NCBI RefSeq assembly: GCF_043678055.1
Contig: NZ_JBHEQA010000001.1
Span: 124,001-188,000 of the forward strand
Source of the DNA: Spongiimicrobium salis
GTDB lineage: Bacteria > Bacteroidota > Bacteroidia > Flavobacteriales > Flavobacteriaceae
Reading direction: 5' to 3'
DNA: 64,000 bases
Below, one piece after another: positions 15,388 through 23,354 of this stretch (its first letter is position 1; every line of letters starts with the position of its first letter). A model generated the notes under the pieces. The model had not been told where the DNA came from and did no database searches. It saw only the letters and a list, made by a program, of their open reading frames with translations. The position numbers and the translations under genes are program-made.

Positions 15388-17661
15388 TTAAATGGCGTTT
15401 TCTTTCTTGATAACATTTAATGCCGACCCTTCGTTGAACCAATCAATCTGTGATTGATTATAGGTGTGGTTTGCACTAATTTCTTCTTTACTTCCGTCGG
15501 CATGTACGATTTCAATCGTCAAAGGTTTACCTGGTGCAAAGGCGTCGATATCAATAAAATTAAAAGTATCGTCTTCCTGAATACGATCATAATCGGCTTC
15601 ATTGGCAAAGGTCAATCCCAACATCCCCTGTTTTTTCAGGTTTGTTTCGTGAATACGGGCAAAAGATTTCACCAAAACTGCAGCTACTCCCAAATGTCGA
15701 GGTTGCATGGCGGCATGTTCCCTGGAAGAACCTTCTCCATAGTTGTGATCTCCCACTACAATAGATCGTATTCCTTTGGCCTTATAGGATCGCTGCACAT
15801 CTGGCACTCCACCATATTCTCCAGTCAACTGATTTTTTACAAAATTGGTTTTCTTATTAAACGCATTTACCGCTCCGATCAAGGTATTATTTGCAATATT
15901 ATCCAAGTGTCCTCTATAACGCAACCAAGGTCCCGCCATTGAGATATGATCTGTTGTACATTTTCCAAACGCTTTGATCAGCAACTTTACTCCCTGTAAA
16001 TCTGCCGCTTTCATAGGGACAAATGGCGTTAGCAATTGTAGGCGTTCAGAAGTGGGCGATACTACTACTTCAACATCGGATCCATCTTCTTTTGGCGCTA
16101 AATATCCGGCATCTTCCACAGCAAAACCTTTTGGAGGCAATTCCCATCCCGTTGGTTCATCGAACATAACTTCTTCCCCGTTTTCATTGATCAAGGCATC
16201 CGTAATAGGATTAAAATCCAATCGACCGGCAATAGCAATGGCTGCCGTAATTTCAGGAGAAGCTACAAAAGCATGCGTATTTGGGTTTCCATCTGCTCGT
16301 TTTGCAAAGTTTCGGTTAAAAGAATGCACAATACTATTTTTAGGTGCATTTTTAGGATCTTTATACCGTGCCCATTGCCCAATACATGGGCCACAAGCAT
16401 TTGTAAAGATTCTAGCGTCCAGCTTTTCAAATACCTCAAGGATACCATCGCGTTCAGCGGTATAGCGTACTTGCTCAGACCCAGGATTGATTCCTAATTC
16501 TGCCTTCATTTTTATTCCTTTATCCAATGCTTGTTGTGCAATGGAAGAAGCTCTTGATAAATCTTCGTAGGAGGAGTTCGTACATGATCCGATCAGCCCC
16601 CATTCTACATCAATAGGCCATTCATTGGAAGTTGCTTTTTCCGTCATATCACTTCCAACAGATGTCGATAAATCTGGGGTAAATGGTCCATTTAACAAGG
16701 GCCCTAACTTGGATAGATCGATCTCTATCAATTGATCAAAATACTGCTCAGGATTTTCATACACTTCGGCATCTGCCGTTAAATGCGCTCTTACCTCATT
16801 AGCAGCATCTGCGATATCTGCACGTTCCGTGGCTCGCAGATAGCGTTCCATGGAATCGTCATATCCAAAAGTTGAAGTAGTTGCTCCAATTTCCGCCCCC
16901 ATATTACAGATGGTTCCTTTTCCTGTACAGGATAAGGCTGTGGCACCAGGGCCAAAGTATTCTACAATAGCTCCTGTTCCTCCTTTAGCTGTTAAGATTT
17001 CAGCTACCTTTAAAATCACATCTTTCGGGGCTGTCCATCCCGATACTTTTCCGGTAAGTTTAACTCCGATAAGCTTAGGGAATTTTAATTCCCATGGCAT
17101 TCCTGCCATCACATCCACGGCATCGGCTCCACCAACTCCTATGGCCACCATTCCCAGACCACCGGCGTTTACCGTATGGGAATCCGTTCCTATCATCATT
17201 CCTCCTGGAAAGGCATAATTTTCCAAAACCACCTGGTGAATAATTCCGGCACCTGGTTTCCAAAAACCAATTCCATATTTATTGGATACTGATTCCAAAA
17301 AGTTGAATACTTCTGCACTAGTGCTATTCGCGGTTCTTAAATCCTCTGCAGCACCGCTCTTTGCCTGAATCAAGTGATCGCAATGCACTGTAGTTGGCAC
17401 GGCAACCTTAGCCTTTCCTGCCTGCATAAATTGCAATAAGGCCATTTGGGCCGTGGCATCCTGACAAGCGATACGATCTGGCGCAAAATCTACATAGTCC
17501 TTTCCTCTCACAAAGGCCTTATCGGCTTTTCCGTCCCATAAGTGGGCGTACAATATTTTTTCCGAGAGTGTTAAGGGCTTTCCTGTAATTTCACGAGCTT
17601 TTTCAATTCGCTCCGCCATTCGGGCATAATGCCCTTTAATCATATCTATATCAAATGCCAT
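15388..17661 (-). CDS. acn: Aconitate hydratase, mitochondrial-type
   Basis: 757 residues, matching the shorter mitochondrial-type aconitase usual in Bacteroidota rather than AcnA (~890) or AcnB. The [4Fe-4S] ligands are in GSCTNSSYEDLSRA and TNACGPCIGQW, and the domain 4 swivel motif is NYGEGSSREHAA. It interconverts citrate and isocitrate in the TCA cycle, in the cytoplasm. It has its own predicted -7 element upstream and an intrinsic terminator downstream, so it is probably a single-gene unit. No citrate synthase or isocitrate dehydrogenase is adjacent. Confidence 0.97.
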   Translation of the reverse strand: MAFDIDMIKGHYARMAERIEKAREITGKPLTLSEKILYAHLWDGKADKAFVRGKDYVDFAPDRIACQDATAQMALLQFMQAGKAKVAVPTTVHCDHLIQAKSGAAEDLRTANSTSAEVFNFLESVSNKYGIGFWKPGAGIIHQVVLENYAFPGGMMIGTDSHTVNAGGLGMVAIGVGGADAVDVMAGMPWELKFPKLIGVKLTGKVSGWTAPKDVILKVAEILTAKGGTGAIVEYFGPGATALSCTGKGTICNMGAEIGATTSTFGYDDSMERYLRATERADIADAANEVRAHLTADAEVYENPEQYFDQLIEIDLSKLGPLLNGPFTPDLSTSVGSDMTEKATSNEWPIDVEWGLIGSCTNSSYEDLSRASSIAQQALDKGIKMKAELGINPGSEQVRYTAERDGILEVFEKLDARIFTNACGPCIGQWARYKDPKNAPKNSIVHSFNRNFAKRADGNPNTHAFVASPEITAAIAIAGRLDFNPITDALINENGEEVMFDEPTGWELPPKGFAVEDAGYLAPKEDGSDVEVVVSPTSERLQLLTPFVPMKAADLQGVKLLIKAFGKCTTDHISMAGPWLRYRGHLDNIANNTLIGAVNAFNKKTNFVKNQLTGEYGGVPDVQRSYKAKGIRSIVVGDHNYGEGSSREHAAMQPRHLGVAAVLVKSFARIHETNLKKQGMLGLTFANEADYDRIQEDDTFNFIDIDAFAPGKPLTIEIVHADGSKEEISANHTYNQSQIDWFNEGSALNVIKKENAI

Positions 17662-17708
17662 ATATGGTAATTTTTAAAGTTGATGTTGTTCCAAAATTCC
17701 AATTTTCC

Positions 17709-17716
17709 CAAAAATA
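17709..17716 (-). promoter_or_regulatory. Predicted -7 promoter element of aconitase
   Basis: On the minus strand this reads TATTTTTG, matching TAnnTTTG, 48 bases before the aconitase start. No TTG at the usual 17-23 base spacing is seen, so the assignment is weak. Confidence 0.35.
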
Positions 17717-17870
17717 ACACAATCCCCAACACTAATAAAATTTTTGGTGACGGATTGCATTTTTTTTGCGAAAAAAGAAATTAAAATATCCTTCGGTTAA
17801 GAAGTCGTTTTTTTCTCTCGAATTTTACTTCTGTCCTTAAAAAAATTTGGCAATAGTTAAGAAAGTAGCC

Positions 17871-18824
17871 TTATAATAACTTCTTGATGATCTCTTCTTC
17901 GGAAATCCCTTCGGCTTCGGCTTTGTAGTTTTTGATGATTCTATGTCGAAGAATACCAATGGCAACGGCCTTTACGTCTTCAATATCTGGTGAAAACTTA
18001 CCCTGTACGGCAGCGTGGGCCTTTGCTCCTAAGATTAGATTTTGTGAGGCTCTAGGACCAGCTCCCCAATCAATATATTGCTTCACATATTCTGAAGCCG
18101 TTTCTAGATTAGGGCGTGTACTGTTCACCAATTTCACAGCGTAGGAAACTACATTGTCCGGCACCGGAATACGGCGGACCAATTGTTGAACTTCTATAAT
18201 TTCGACCGCATTGAATAAGGCACTCACTTCTGGTTTAAGATCCGAAGTAGTTTCTTTCACCACCTTGATCTCTTCTTCTACCGATGGGTATTTTAATTCA
18301 ATGGCGAACATGAAACGGTCCAACTGGGCTTCCGGCAAGGGATAGGTACCCTCTTGTTCAATGGGATTCTGGGTTGCCAACACAAAATAAGGCAATTCCA
18401 GTTGATATTGATTTCCTGCAATGGTCACAGAGCGTTCCTGCATGGCTTCTAAAAGTGCTGCCTGCGTTTTCGGGGGTGTTCTATTAATTTCATCGGCTAG
18501 AATGATATTGGAAAAAACGGGGCCTTTAATGAATTTGAAATTGCGGTTTTGATCCAAGATTTCACTCCCTAAAATATCACTGGGCATTAAATCCGGGGTA
18601 AACTGAATACGCTTAAAATTAAGTCCCAAAGTTTTGGCAATGGTATTGACCATTAAGGTCTTTGCCAATCCTGGCACACCAATCAATAGGGAATGCCCTC
18701 CTGTATAAATCGATAATAAAATCTGATCGACGACCTCGGTCTGTCCTATGATCACTTTAGCAATTTCCTTTTTTAAAGCCTGATGCTTCTCAACTAAATT
18801 GTTGATCGCAGTAACGTCTGACAT
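17871..18824 (-). CDS. MoxR-family AAA+ ATPase
   Basis: 317 residues. Walker A is LIGVPGLAKT, Walker B is ILADEINRTPPKTQAALLEA, and the MoxR signature FKRIQFTPDLMPSDILG is present, with sensor 1 in LATQNPIEQEGTYPLPEAQL and a C-terminal lid domain. MoxR ATPases act as chaperones for protein or metal-centre assembly, usually with a DUF58/VWA partner gene. Here the next gene downstream is aconitase and no DUF58 or VWA gene is present, while upstream are two SurA-like periplasmic chaperone genes six bases away. The link to envelope folding is suggested by position only. Confidence 0.92.
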   Translation of the reverse strand: MSDVTAINNLVEKHQALKKEIAKVIIGQTEVVDQILLSIYTGGHSLLIGVPGLAKTLMVNTIAKTLGLNFKRIQFTPDLMPSDILGSEILDQNRNFKFIKGPVFSNIILADEINRTPPKTQAALLEAMQERSVTIAGNQYQLELPYFVLATQNPIEQEGTYPLPEAQLDRFMFAIELKYPSVEEEIKVVKETTSDLKPEVSALFNAVEIIEVQQLVRRIPVPDNVVSYAVKLVNSTRPNLETASEYVKQYIDWGAGPRASQNLILGAKAHAAVQGKFSPDIEDVKAVAIGILRHRIIKNYKAEAEGISEEEIIKKLL

Positions 18825-18830
18825 GCGGTA

Positions 18831-20243
18831 TTATTTTTTTAACCAGTTATTCTGAAAATCGCATCCTCTATTACCTTCATTTACACTGATATAGGTGTCT
18901 TTTATATGCTCGACCATCCATTTCCGAATTGTCTTTAGCTGTTTTTCCCTCAGTGCCAATTCTTGAATTTTAAGATAGTCATTGGAAAAATCCGCCACAT
19001 GTTCATCATATCTATTGGTGATTTTCAGAATCTTATATTTTGTTCCTTCTCTTGGATCTTCTTCTAAAATAGGTTTTGAAATCTCGTCATCTTTGATTGT
19101 CCTCACCTGATTATACAAAGAGGGCTGCATTCGTGTCAGTTCAAAACGCGGGCCAAAATTAATAGGGTTTCTCAATTTCCCTTCGTCAAATTTGGTTTGT
19201 TTGTCATCGGAAAAATTTAAAGCAGCCTCGCCAAAAGTAAACTGCCCATCCAAGATTTTCTGACGGATACTATCCAATTCATTCTTGGCAGCATCCATAG
19301 CCTTTTTGGAAATTTCAGGTTTCAACAATATATGTCTTAAATCGAGTTCTTGTCCTCTGATCTTTTCTATATAGATAATATGATATCCATATATCGTTTC
19401 AAAAGGATCGGAAATCTCGCCTTCGCGTAAACTAAAAGCAACATCTTTAAACTCTTTGATAAAACCACTCTTTCTTGTAATTCCGGGATAAAAGCCTCCC
19501 CTGGACTTAGAACCATCATCTTCCGAATACAAAATGGCTTTTACATTAAAACTGGCCCCATTCTCTTCAATATCCGCTTTTATCTTATTAAGCTTATCTA
19601 TAGTCTTTTGTTTCTCTTCTTCGGAGGCTTTAGGTTCTTTTATAATTTGGGCAATTTCAAGTTCTGCTCCGAAAACCGGGCGTTCTTTTTCTGGAATATT
19701 ATTAAAAAACTGGCGTACCTCTTCTGGAGTGACCTCTATCTCGGCAACAATTTTTTGCTGCATGCGCTCTGCCAACAAACGTAATTTATTAATAGTATAC
19801 AATTCATCCCTCAAGCTCTCTTCGGTATCTTTTTTGAAAAAGGTCAATAACTTTTCCATGGAGCCCAATTGTTGTACAAAAGTTTGTATCTGACGGTCAC
19901 TATTGCTATTGATTTCACCATCTGAGACCAAGATACTATCCTGAACGGCCTGGTGGGCATACATACGGTCTTCCATTAATTTCCCCAAAAGGCTACAGCG
20001 ATCCACCTCATCATCGGAAGCACCTTGATTTTTTAAATCGATCAAGGATTTAGTGATATCCGATTCCAAAATCACATAGTCTCCAATTACTGCTGCTACA
20101 CCATCTAACTTTACTCTTCTGGTCTTTTTCAAAGAATCATTCTTCGTTGCATAGGCCTGATCCGAAGATCCATCAGCGGTCTGCTGGGCAGTACCTAAGG
20201 CCGTACAGAGCAAAAAAGAAAGAAAAAAGATTCCTTTATTCAT
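18831..20243 (-). CDS. SurA-type periplasmic peptidyl-prolyl isomerase
   Basis: 470 residues from the ATG at 20243. An in-frame upstream start (20285) would add MKRLKKMNLKYMDK in front of the signal peptide and overlap the preceding gene by 50 bases, so the shorter form is chosen. Signal peptide: about residues 1-20 (LLCTALGTAQQ). A SurA_N-like helical chaperone domain is followed by two parvulin-type segments (FGAELEIAQIIKEP ... GGFYPGITRKSGF, and ELDLRHILLKPEIS). It should help fold outer-membrane proteins. Its first 8 bases overlap the end of the upstream SurA-like lipoprotein gene. Confidence 0.85.
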   Translation of the reverse strand: MNKGIFFLSFLLCTALGTAQQTADGSSDQAYATKNDSLKKTRRVKLDGVAAVIGDYVILESDITKSLIDLKNQGASDDEVDRCSLLGKLMEDRMYAHQAVQDSILVSDGEINSNSDRQIQTFVQQLGSMEKLLTFFKKDTEESLRDELYTINKLRLLAERMQQKIVAEIEVTPEEVRQFFNNIPEKERPVFGAELEIAQIIKEPKASEEEKQKTIDKLNKIKADIEENGASFNVKAILYSEDDGSKSRGGFYPGITRKSGFIKEFKDVAFSLREGEISDPFETIYGYHIIYIEKIRGQELDLRHILLKPEISKKAMDAAKNELDSIRQKILDGQFTFGEAALNFSDDKQTKFDEGKLRNPINFGPRFELTRMQPSLYNQVRTIKDDEISKPILEEDPREGTKYKILKITNRYDEHVADFSNDYLKIQELALREKQLKTIRKWMVEHIKDTYISVNEGNRGCDFQNNWLKK

Positions 20244-21105
20244 CTTGTCCATATACTTCAAATTCATTTTCTTTAATCGCTTCATCTATTATTTCGGTTT
20301 CCAATCTACGAAGATAATCCAACTTTCTTCTATTCAACAATACTTGCTCAATACTGGGAGCAATGTACTGTAAGGGCGCAATATCATTTACTTCTAAAAT
20401 ATCTGATACTTTAGCCAAATATACCCCTATTGAATCCTCTAATTCAAAAAATTGTGATTTTTTTAAGTACTTGTCTTGATTTTCAAAGGTTAAGGGCGGA
20501 ATCTCTTCCAGAACCCGAGACATTGGCACCCAAATAGAGTCGTTAAAGTGCAATTTCTTGAACTGCACGCCTACAGAATCTAGATATACCCTATCATTTT
20601 TAGTGAAGCTTTTTAATTTCTCTATGACCTCGGATTTGTTCAAAAAAGGTTTTGGTAACGCTATAAAACGCAACTTCACTAATTTTTCCTTCAATTTAAA
20701 GTTTTCCTTTTCTTGCTCATAGAACGCATTCAATTGCGAAGCGCTCACCACTGTATCCTGACCTTTTTCCACTAAAGCTTCTTTATACGCCCTCGTATAT
20801 AAGTCAACACGATAATTGGACACCAACCGTTCAAATTCGGCCAATTTTTCCTCGGGTAAATTAATTTTGGATTTGGAAAGCAAGAGCTGCTTCGTTGCCC
20901 AAATATTAATGTAATTGGTTACAAAGGAGATGCTATCCTGTTTTGAAATACGCTTGCCCAACAAAGGAGCAATATCCTCTTTATACAGAAAGACATCGCC
21001 AACTCGTGCAATGGGCTCCTTCTCTTCCTTCTTTTTTAAAATACCATCGCAACCCCCAAGTACTATTAGCAATGGAATTGCAATAAAACAATATATCGAT
21101 TTCAA
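20236..21105 (-). CDS. SurA-like lipoprotein without an evident isomerase domain
   Basis: 289 residues with a lipoprotein signal peptide ending in LIVLGGC (Cys19 the likely acylated residue). The sequence after it (EPIARVGDVFLYKEDI) is the opening of SurA-type chaperones: A-x-V-G-x-x-x-L/I. It continues as long helices (SFVTNYINIWATKQLLLS ... FYEQEKENFKLKEKLVKLRF). No parvulin active-site pattern was found. It precedes and overlaps the true SurA gene, so it probably serves as a membrane-bound partner in outer-membrane protein transit. The role is inferred from position and N-terminal similarity. Confidence 0.65.
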   Translation of the reverse strand: MKSIYCFIAIPLLIVLGGCDGILKKKEEKEPIARVGDVFLYKEDIAPLLGKRISKQDSISFVTNYINIWATKQLLLSKSKINLPEEKLAEFERLVSNYRVDLYTRAYKEALVEKGQDTVVSASQLNAFYEQEKENFKLKEKLVKLRFIALPKPFLNKSEVIEKLKSFTKNDRVYLDSVGVQFKKLHFNDSIWVPMSRVLEEIPPLTFENQDKYLKKSQFFELEDSIGVYLAKVSDILEVNDIAPLQYIAPSIEQVLLNRRKLDYLRRLETEIIDEAIKENEFEVYGQDE

Positions 21106-21134
21106 ATGGGCAGTTTTTAAAAAAACGTAAGGTA

Positions 21135-21164
21135 CAAAGTTAACAAAACCATTCTCTTTGACAA
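21135..21164 (-). promoter_or_regulatory. Predicted promoter of the SurA-like/MoxR operon
   Basis: On the minus strand: TTG at 21164-21162, 19 bases, then TAACTTTG at 21142-21135. Both boxes and the spacing fit the Bacteroidota consensus TTG-N17-23-TAnnTTTG. The start codon is 30 bases further on. Confidence 0.6.
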
Positions 21165-21357
21165 TGACAAGGGGTATTGATTAACATTTCTCATTCATAC
21201 CAAAAGCTTAGAATTTACTACTTTAGTAGGGCAAATACGCAAATAAAGGATATGTTGTTATTCTTGGTGGGAGTGCTATTCTAGAGAAAACACTTCAAGC
21301 TTTTAACCGTAGTACGTGCCTTTTGAGTTTTGTAAAAACATCCGTTAAACTGAAAAA

Positions 21358-21597
21358 GTGAGCAGAAAAATAAAACTAATATGGGATTTTAGGGGTCCCG
21401 CCGCACAAAAGACAGCAGAACACCATGTGGTTCACCTTAAAGAATATATTGCTTTGGAGAAATTAGCGCTAAATATTAGTGGGCATACCTACTATAGCGA
21501 TATGTACAGCATTGCCTATATGGTGGTAGAGGAATCTGAAATGATATCGGTACGCGATGCATTAAAACCCCATCGGGGCGAGGTATATACTCCCTGA
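21358..21597 (+). CDS. Small conserved-looking hypothetical protein
   Basis: 79 residues from a GTG start. Compact, mixed alpha/beta sequence with four histidines near each other (AEHHVVHLKEY, NISGHTYYSDM) and no hydrophobic anchor. No family recognised. The reading frame has clean protein-like composition, is the only good frame in this interval, and lies 53 bases before the serine hydrolase on the same strand. Function unknown. Confidence 0.6.
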   Translation: MSRKIKLIWDFRGPAAQKTAEHHVVHLKEYIALEKLALNISGHTYYSDMYSIAYMVVEESEMISVRDALKPHRGEVYTP

Positions 21598-21650
21598 ATT
21601 GCCCCCTTGTAAAAGTTAGGTGATCCTAGCTAAAATTGATAACCAAACCC

Positions 21651-22793
21651 ATGATAAAAAAACCAATTCTTTATCTAGCACTAATAGTAACACTGGGAAA
21701 CTCTTGTGCAGAAGAACAGAAAATTGGTGCTCCCCTTGAATTCATATTAGCATCTGACGATCCTAAAATCAAACAGGTAATGGACAGTGTGTCTCCATAC
21801 GAAGTACAGATTAGGTACACCCAAGTAGAACGTCAAAATGATACCCTCTCCTTTATTGATCACTGCTACAATGTAAAGGCCAAAAAATACTTTTATCCCG
21901 CAAGTACCGTAAAATTCCCTATTGCCGTCTTGACGCTGGAGCAATTGAATACGGATGAACGCTTACATCTTAATACCAGATTTTATGTAGAAGGAGATAC
22001 GGTAGAGACTTCCTTTGCCGAAGCAATTTCCAACATATTTGCGGTAAGCGACAACAGCTCCTATAATAGATTATTTGAATTCTTAGGTCAAGATCATATC
22101 AACACACAGCTTGAGGCAAAAGGTGTGGCCCCCATCAGAATTTCCCATCGATTATCTGTAGCCGAAGCGGATGAAATTACCACAAAACCATTGATCATAT
22201 ACCTCAACGATAGTACCACTACCATGCTGGAACCCACCATCAACTCTTCCGCCAAAGCATTGCTTTTGGAAGGTATTCAGAAAGGAAAAGGATTCTACAA
22301 GGACCATGTTTTCGAGGAAGAGCCTTTTGACTTCAGCTTAAAAAACTATTATCCCATAGATAGTCAACATGAGGTTTTAAAGCGGGTTATTTTTCCAGAA
22401 GCCTACCCCAAAAATGCGCAGTTTAACCTGAGTTCCAAGCAGCGCGACTTTCTGTTGAAATCTATGCATACCTTACCCAAGGAATTGGGGTATGATACCA
22501 AAGAATACTACGATAGTTACGTAAAGTTCTTCATGTATGGCGATACCAAAGATCCTATTCCGGAACATATTAAAATTTATAATAAAGTAGGCTATGCCTA
22601 CGGCACCCTAACGGACTGTGCGTATATACGGGATACAAAAAATAAAATTGAATTTTTACTGACGGCAACTATCCTAGTCAATAAGAATGGAATATTCAAC
22701 GATGACACCTATGAGTACGACACCATAGGCATTCCATTCCTAGCGGCTCTGGGAAGAACAATTTACACCTATGAACTGAACGCTAAACTTTAA
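21651..22793 (+). CDS. Class A beta-lactamase-like serine hydrolase, lipoprotein
   Basis: 380 residues from ATG 21651; a TTG at 21636 would put five residues before the signal. Lipobox VTLGNSC with Cys19 as the lipidated residue. The catalytic Ser is in PASTVKFP (S85-x-x-K88), the second motif is Ser-Asp-Asn in AVSDNSSYN, and a KTG-like strand is NKVGYAYG, with KTG replaced by KVG. It fits the PF13354 beta-lactamase2 group, but the missing Thr and the lipid anchor suggest a transpeptidase-like or esterase role rather than antibiotic resistance. START-domain gene follows after three bases. Confidence 0.8.
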   Translation: MIKKPILYLALIVTLGNSCAEEQKIGAPLEFILASDDPKIKQVMDSVSPYEVQIRYTQVERQNDTLSFIDHCYNVKAKKYFYPASTVKFPIAVLTLEQLNTDERLHLNTRFYVEGDTVETSFAEAISNIFAVSDNSSYNRLFEFLGQDHINTQLEAKGVAPIRISHRLSVAEADEITTKPLIIYLNDSTTTMLEPTINSSAKALLLEGIQKGKGFYKDHVFEEEPFDFSLKNYYPIDSQHEVLKRVIFPEAYPKNAQFNLSSKQRDFLLKSMHTLPKELGYDTKEYYDSYVKFFMYGDTKDPIPEHIKIYNKVGYAYGTLTDCAYIRDTKNKIEFLLTATILVNKNGIFNDDTYEYDTIGIPFLAALGRTIYTYELNAKL

Positions 22794-22796
22794 ATC

Positions 22797-23312
22797 ATGA
22801 AAAAACTGAGTTTTGACGCATTTACAAAAAAAATTCACATTAAAACGTCCATGGAAAAATTGTACTGGGCTTGGGGCACAGCGGAAGGCATAAGCAGTTG
22901 GTTTTTAAAAAAAGCCACCTATAGTACTCCTTCCGGCAGTTATCGTACTCCCTCAGAAAACATTCAAGCTGGAGATCAATACATTTGGGAATGGCACAAT
23001 TGGGACGCCAATGAAGAGGGAAAGGTGCTCCAAGCCAATGAAAAAGATACTATTGAAATTTCTTTTGCCGACCAATGTAAAGTCCTCGTTACACTCAAAG
23101 ATACCGGCAAAAGCATATTACTCTCTTTAACACAATACGAGATTCCCACAGATGATGAAAACAAATTGAACATTCATTACGGTTGCAGCAATGGATGGAC
23201 TTTTTGGCTGACCAATCTAAAAGTATTCTTGGAACATGGTATCCTGCTCAATGAAACCGAAGAGGACCTTAGAGGAATCCCTTTGGCCGGATTTGAATAT
23301 GTAAATATGTAA
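22797..23312 (+). CDS. START/AHSA1-like SRPBCC domain protein
   Basis: 171 residues. The pattern KLSFDAFTKKIHIKTSMEKL, YWAWGTAEGISSWFLKKATY, then an antiparallel sheet and GWTFWLTNLKVFLEHGI is that of the AHSA1/CalC subfamily of SRPBCC proteins, which bind hydrophobic ligands in a helix-grip cavity. There is no signal peptide. Ligand and partner are unknown. It follows the lipoprotein hydrolase by three bases, so the two are likely co-transcribed. Confidence 0.8.
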   Translation: MKKLSFDAFTKKIHIKTSMEKLYWAWGTAEGISSWFLKKATYSTPSGSYRTPSENIQAGDQYIWEWHNWDANEEGKVLQANEKDTIEISFADQCKVLVTLKDTGKSILLSLTQYEIPTDDENKLNIHYGCSNGWTFWLTNLKVFLEHGILLNETEEDLRGIPLAGFEYVNM

Positions 23313-23354
23313 CCCTAACACTCCCTTACCAACAACATTAAATAAAAGTATCCC

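Noticed and set aside
15974..16465. 163-residue plus-strand open frame
   Set aside because: It lies wholly opposite the aconitase gene, whose protein is unmistakable; the composition is that of an antisense frame.
20244..20285. 14-residue longer start of the SurA-type isomerase
   Set aside because: It would place charged residues before the signal peptide and extend the overlap with the preceding gene to 50 bases.
21651..22793. Antibiotic-resistance beta-lactamase
   Set aside because: SxxK and SDN motifs are present, but the KTG motif is altered to KVG, the protein is a long lipoprotein, and the context is not that of a resistance gene.
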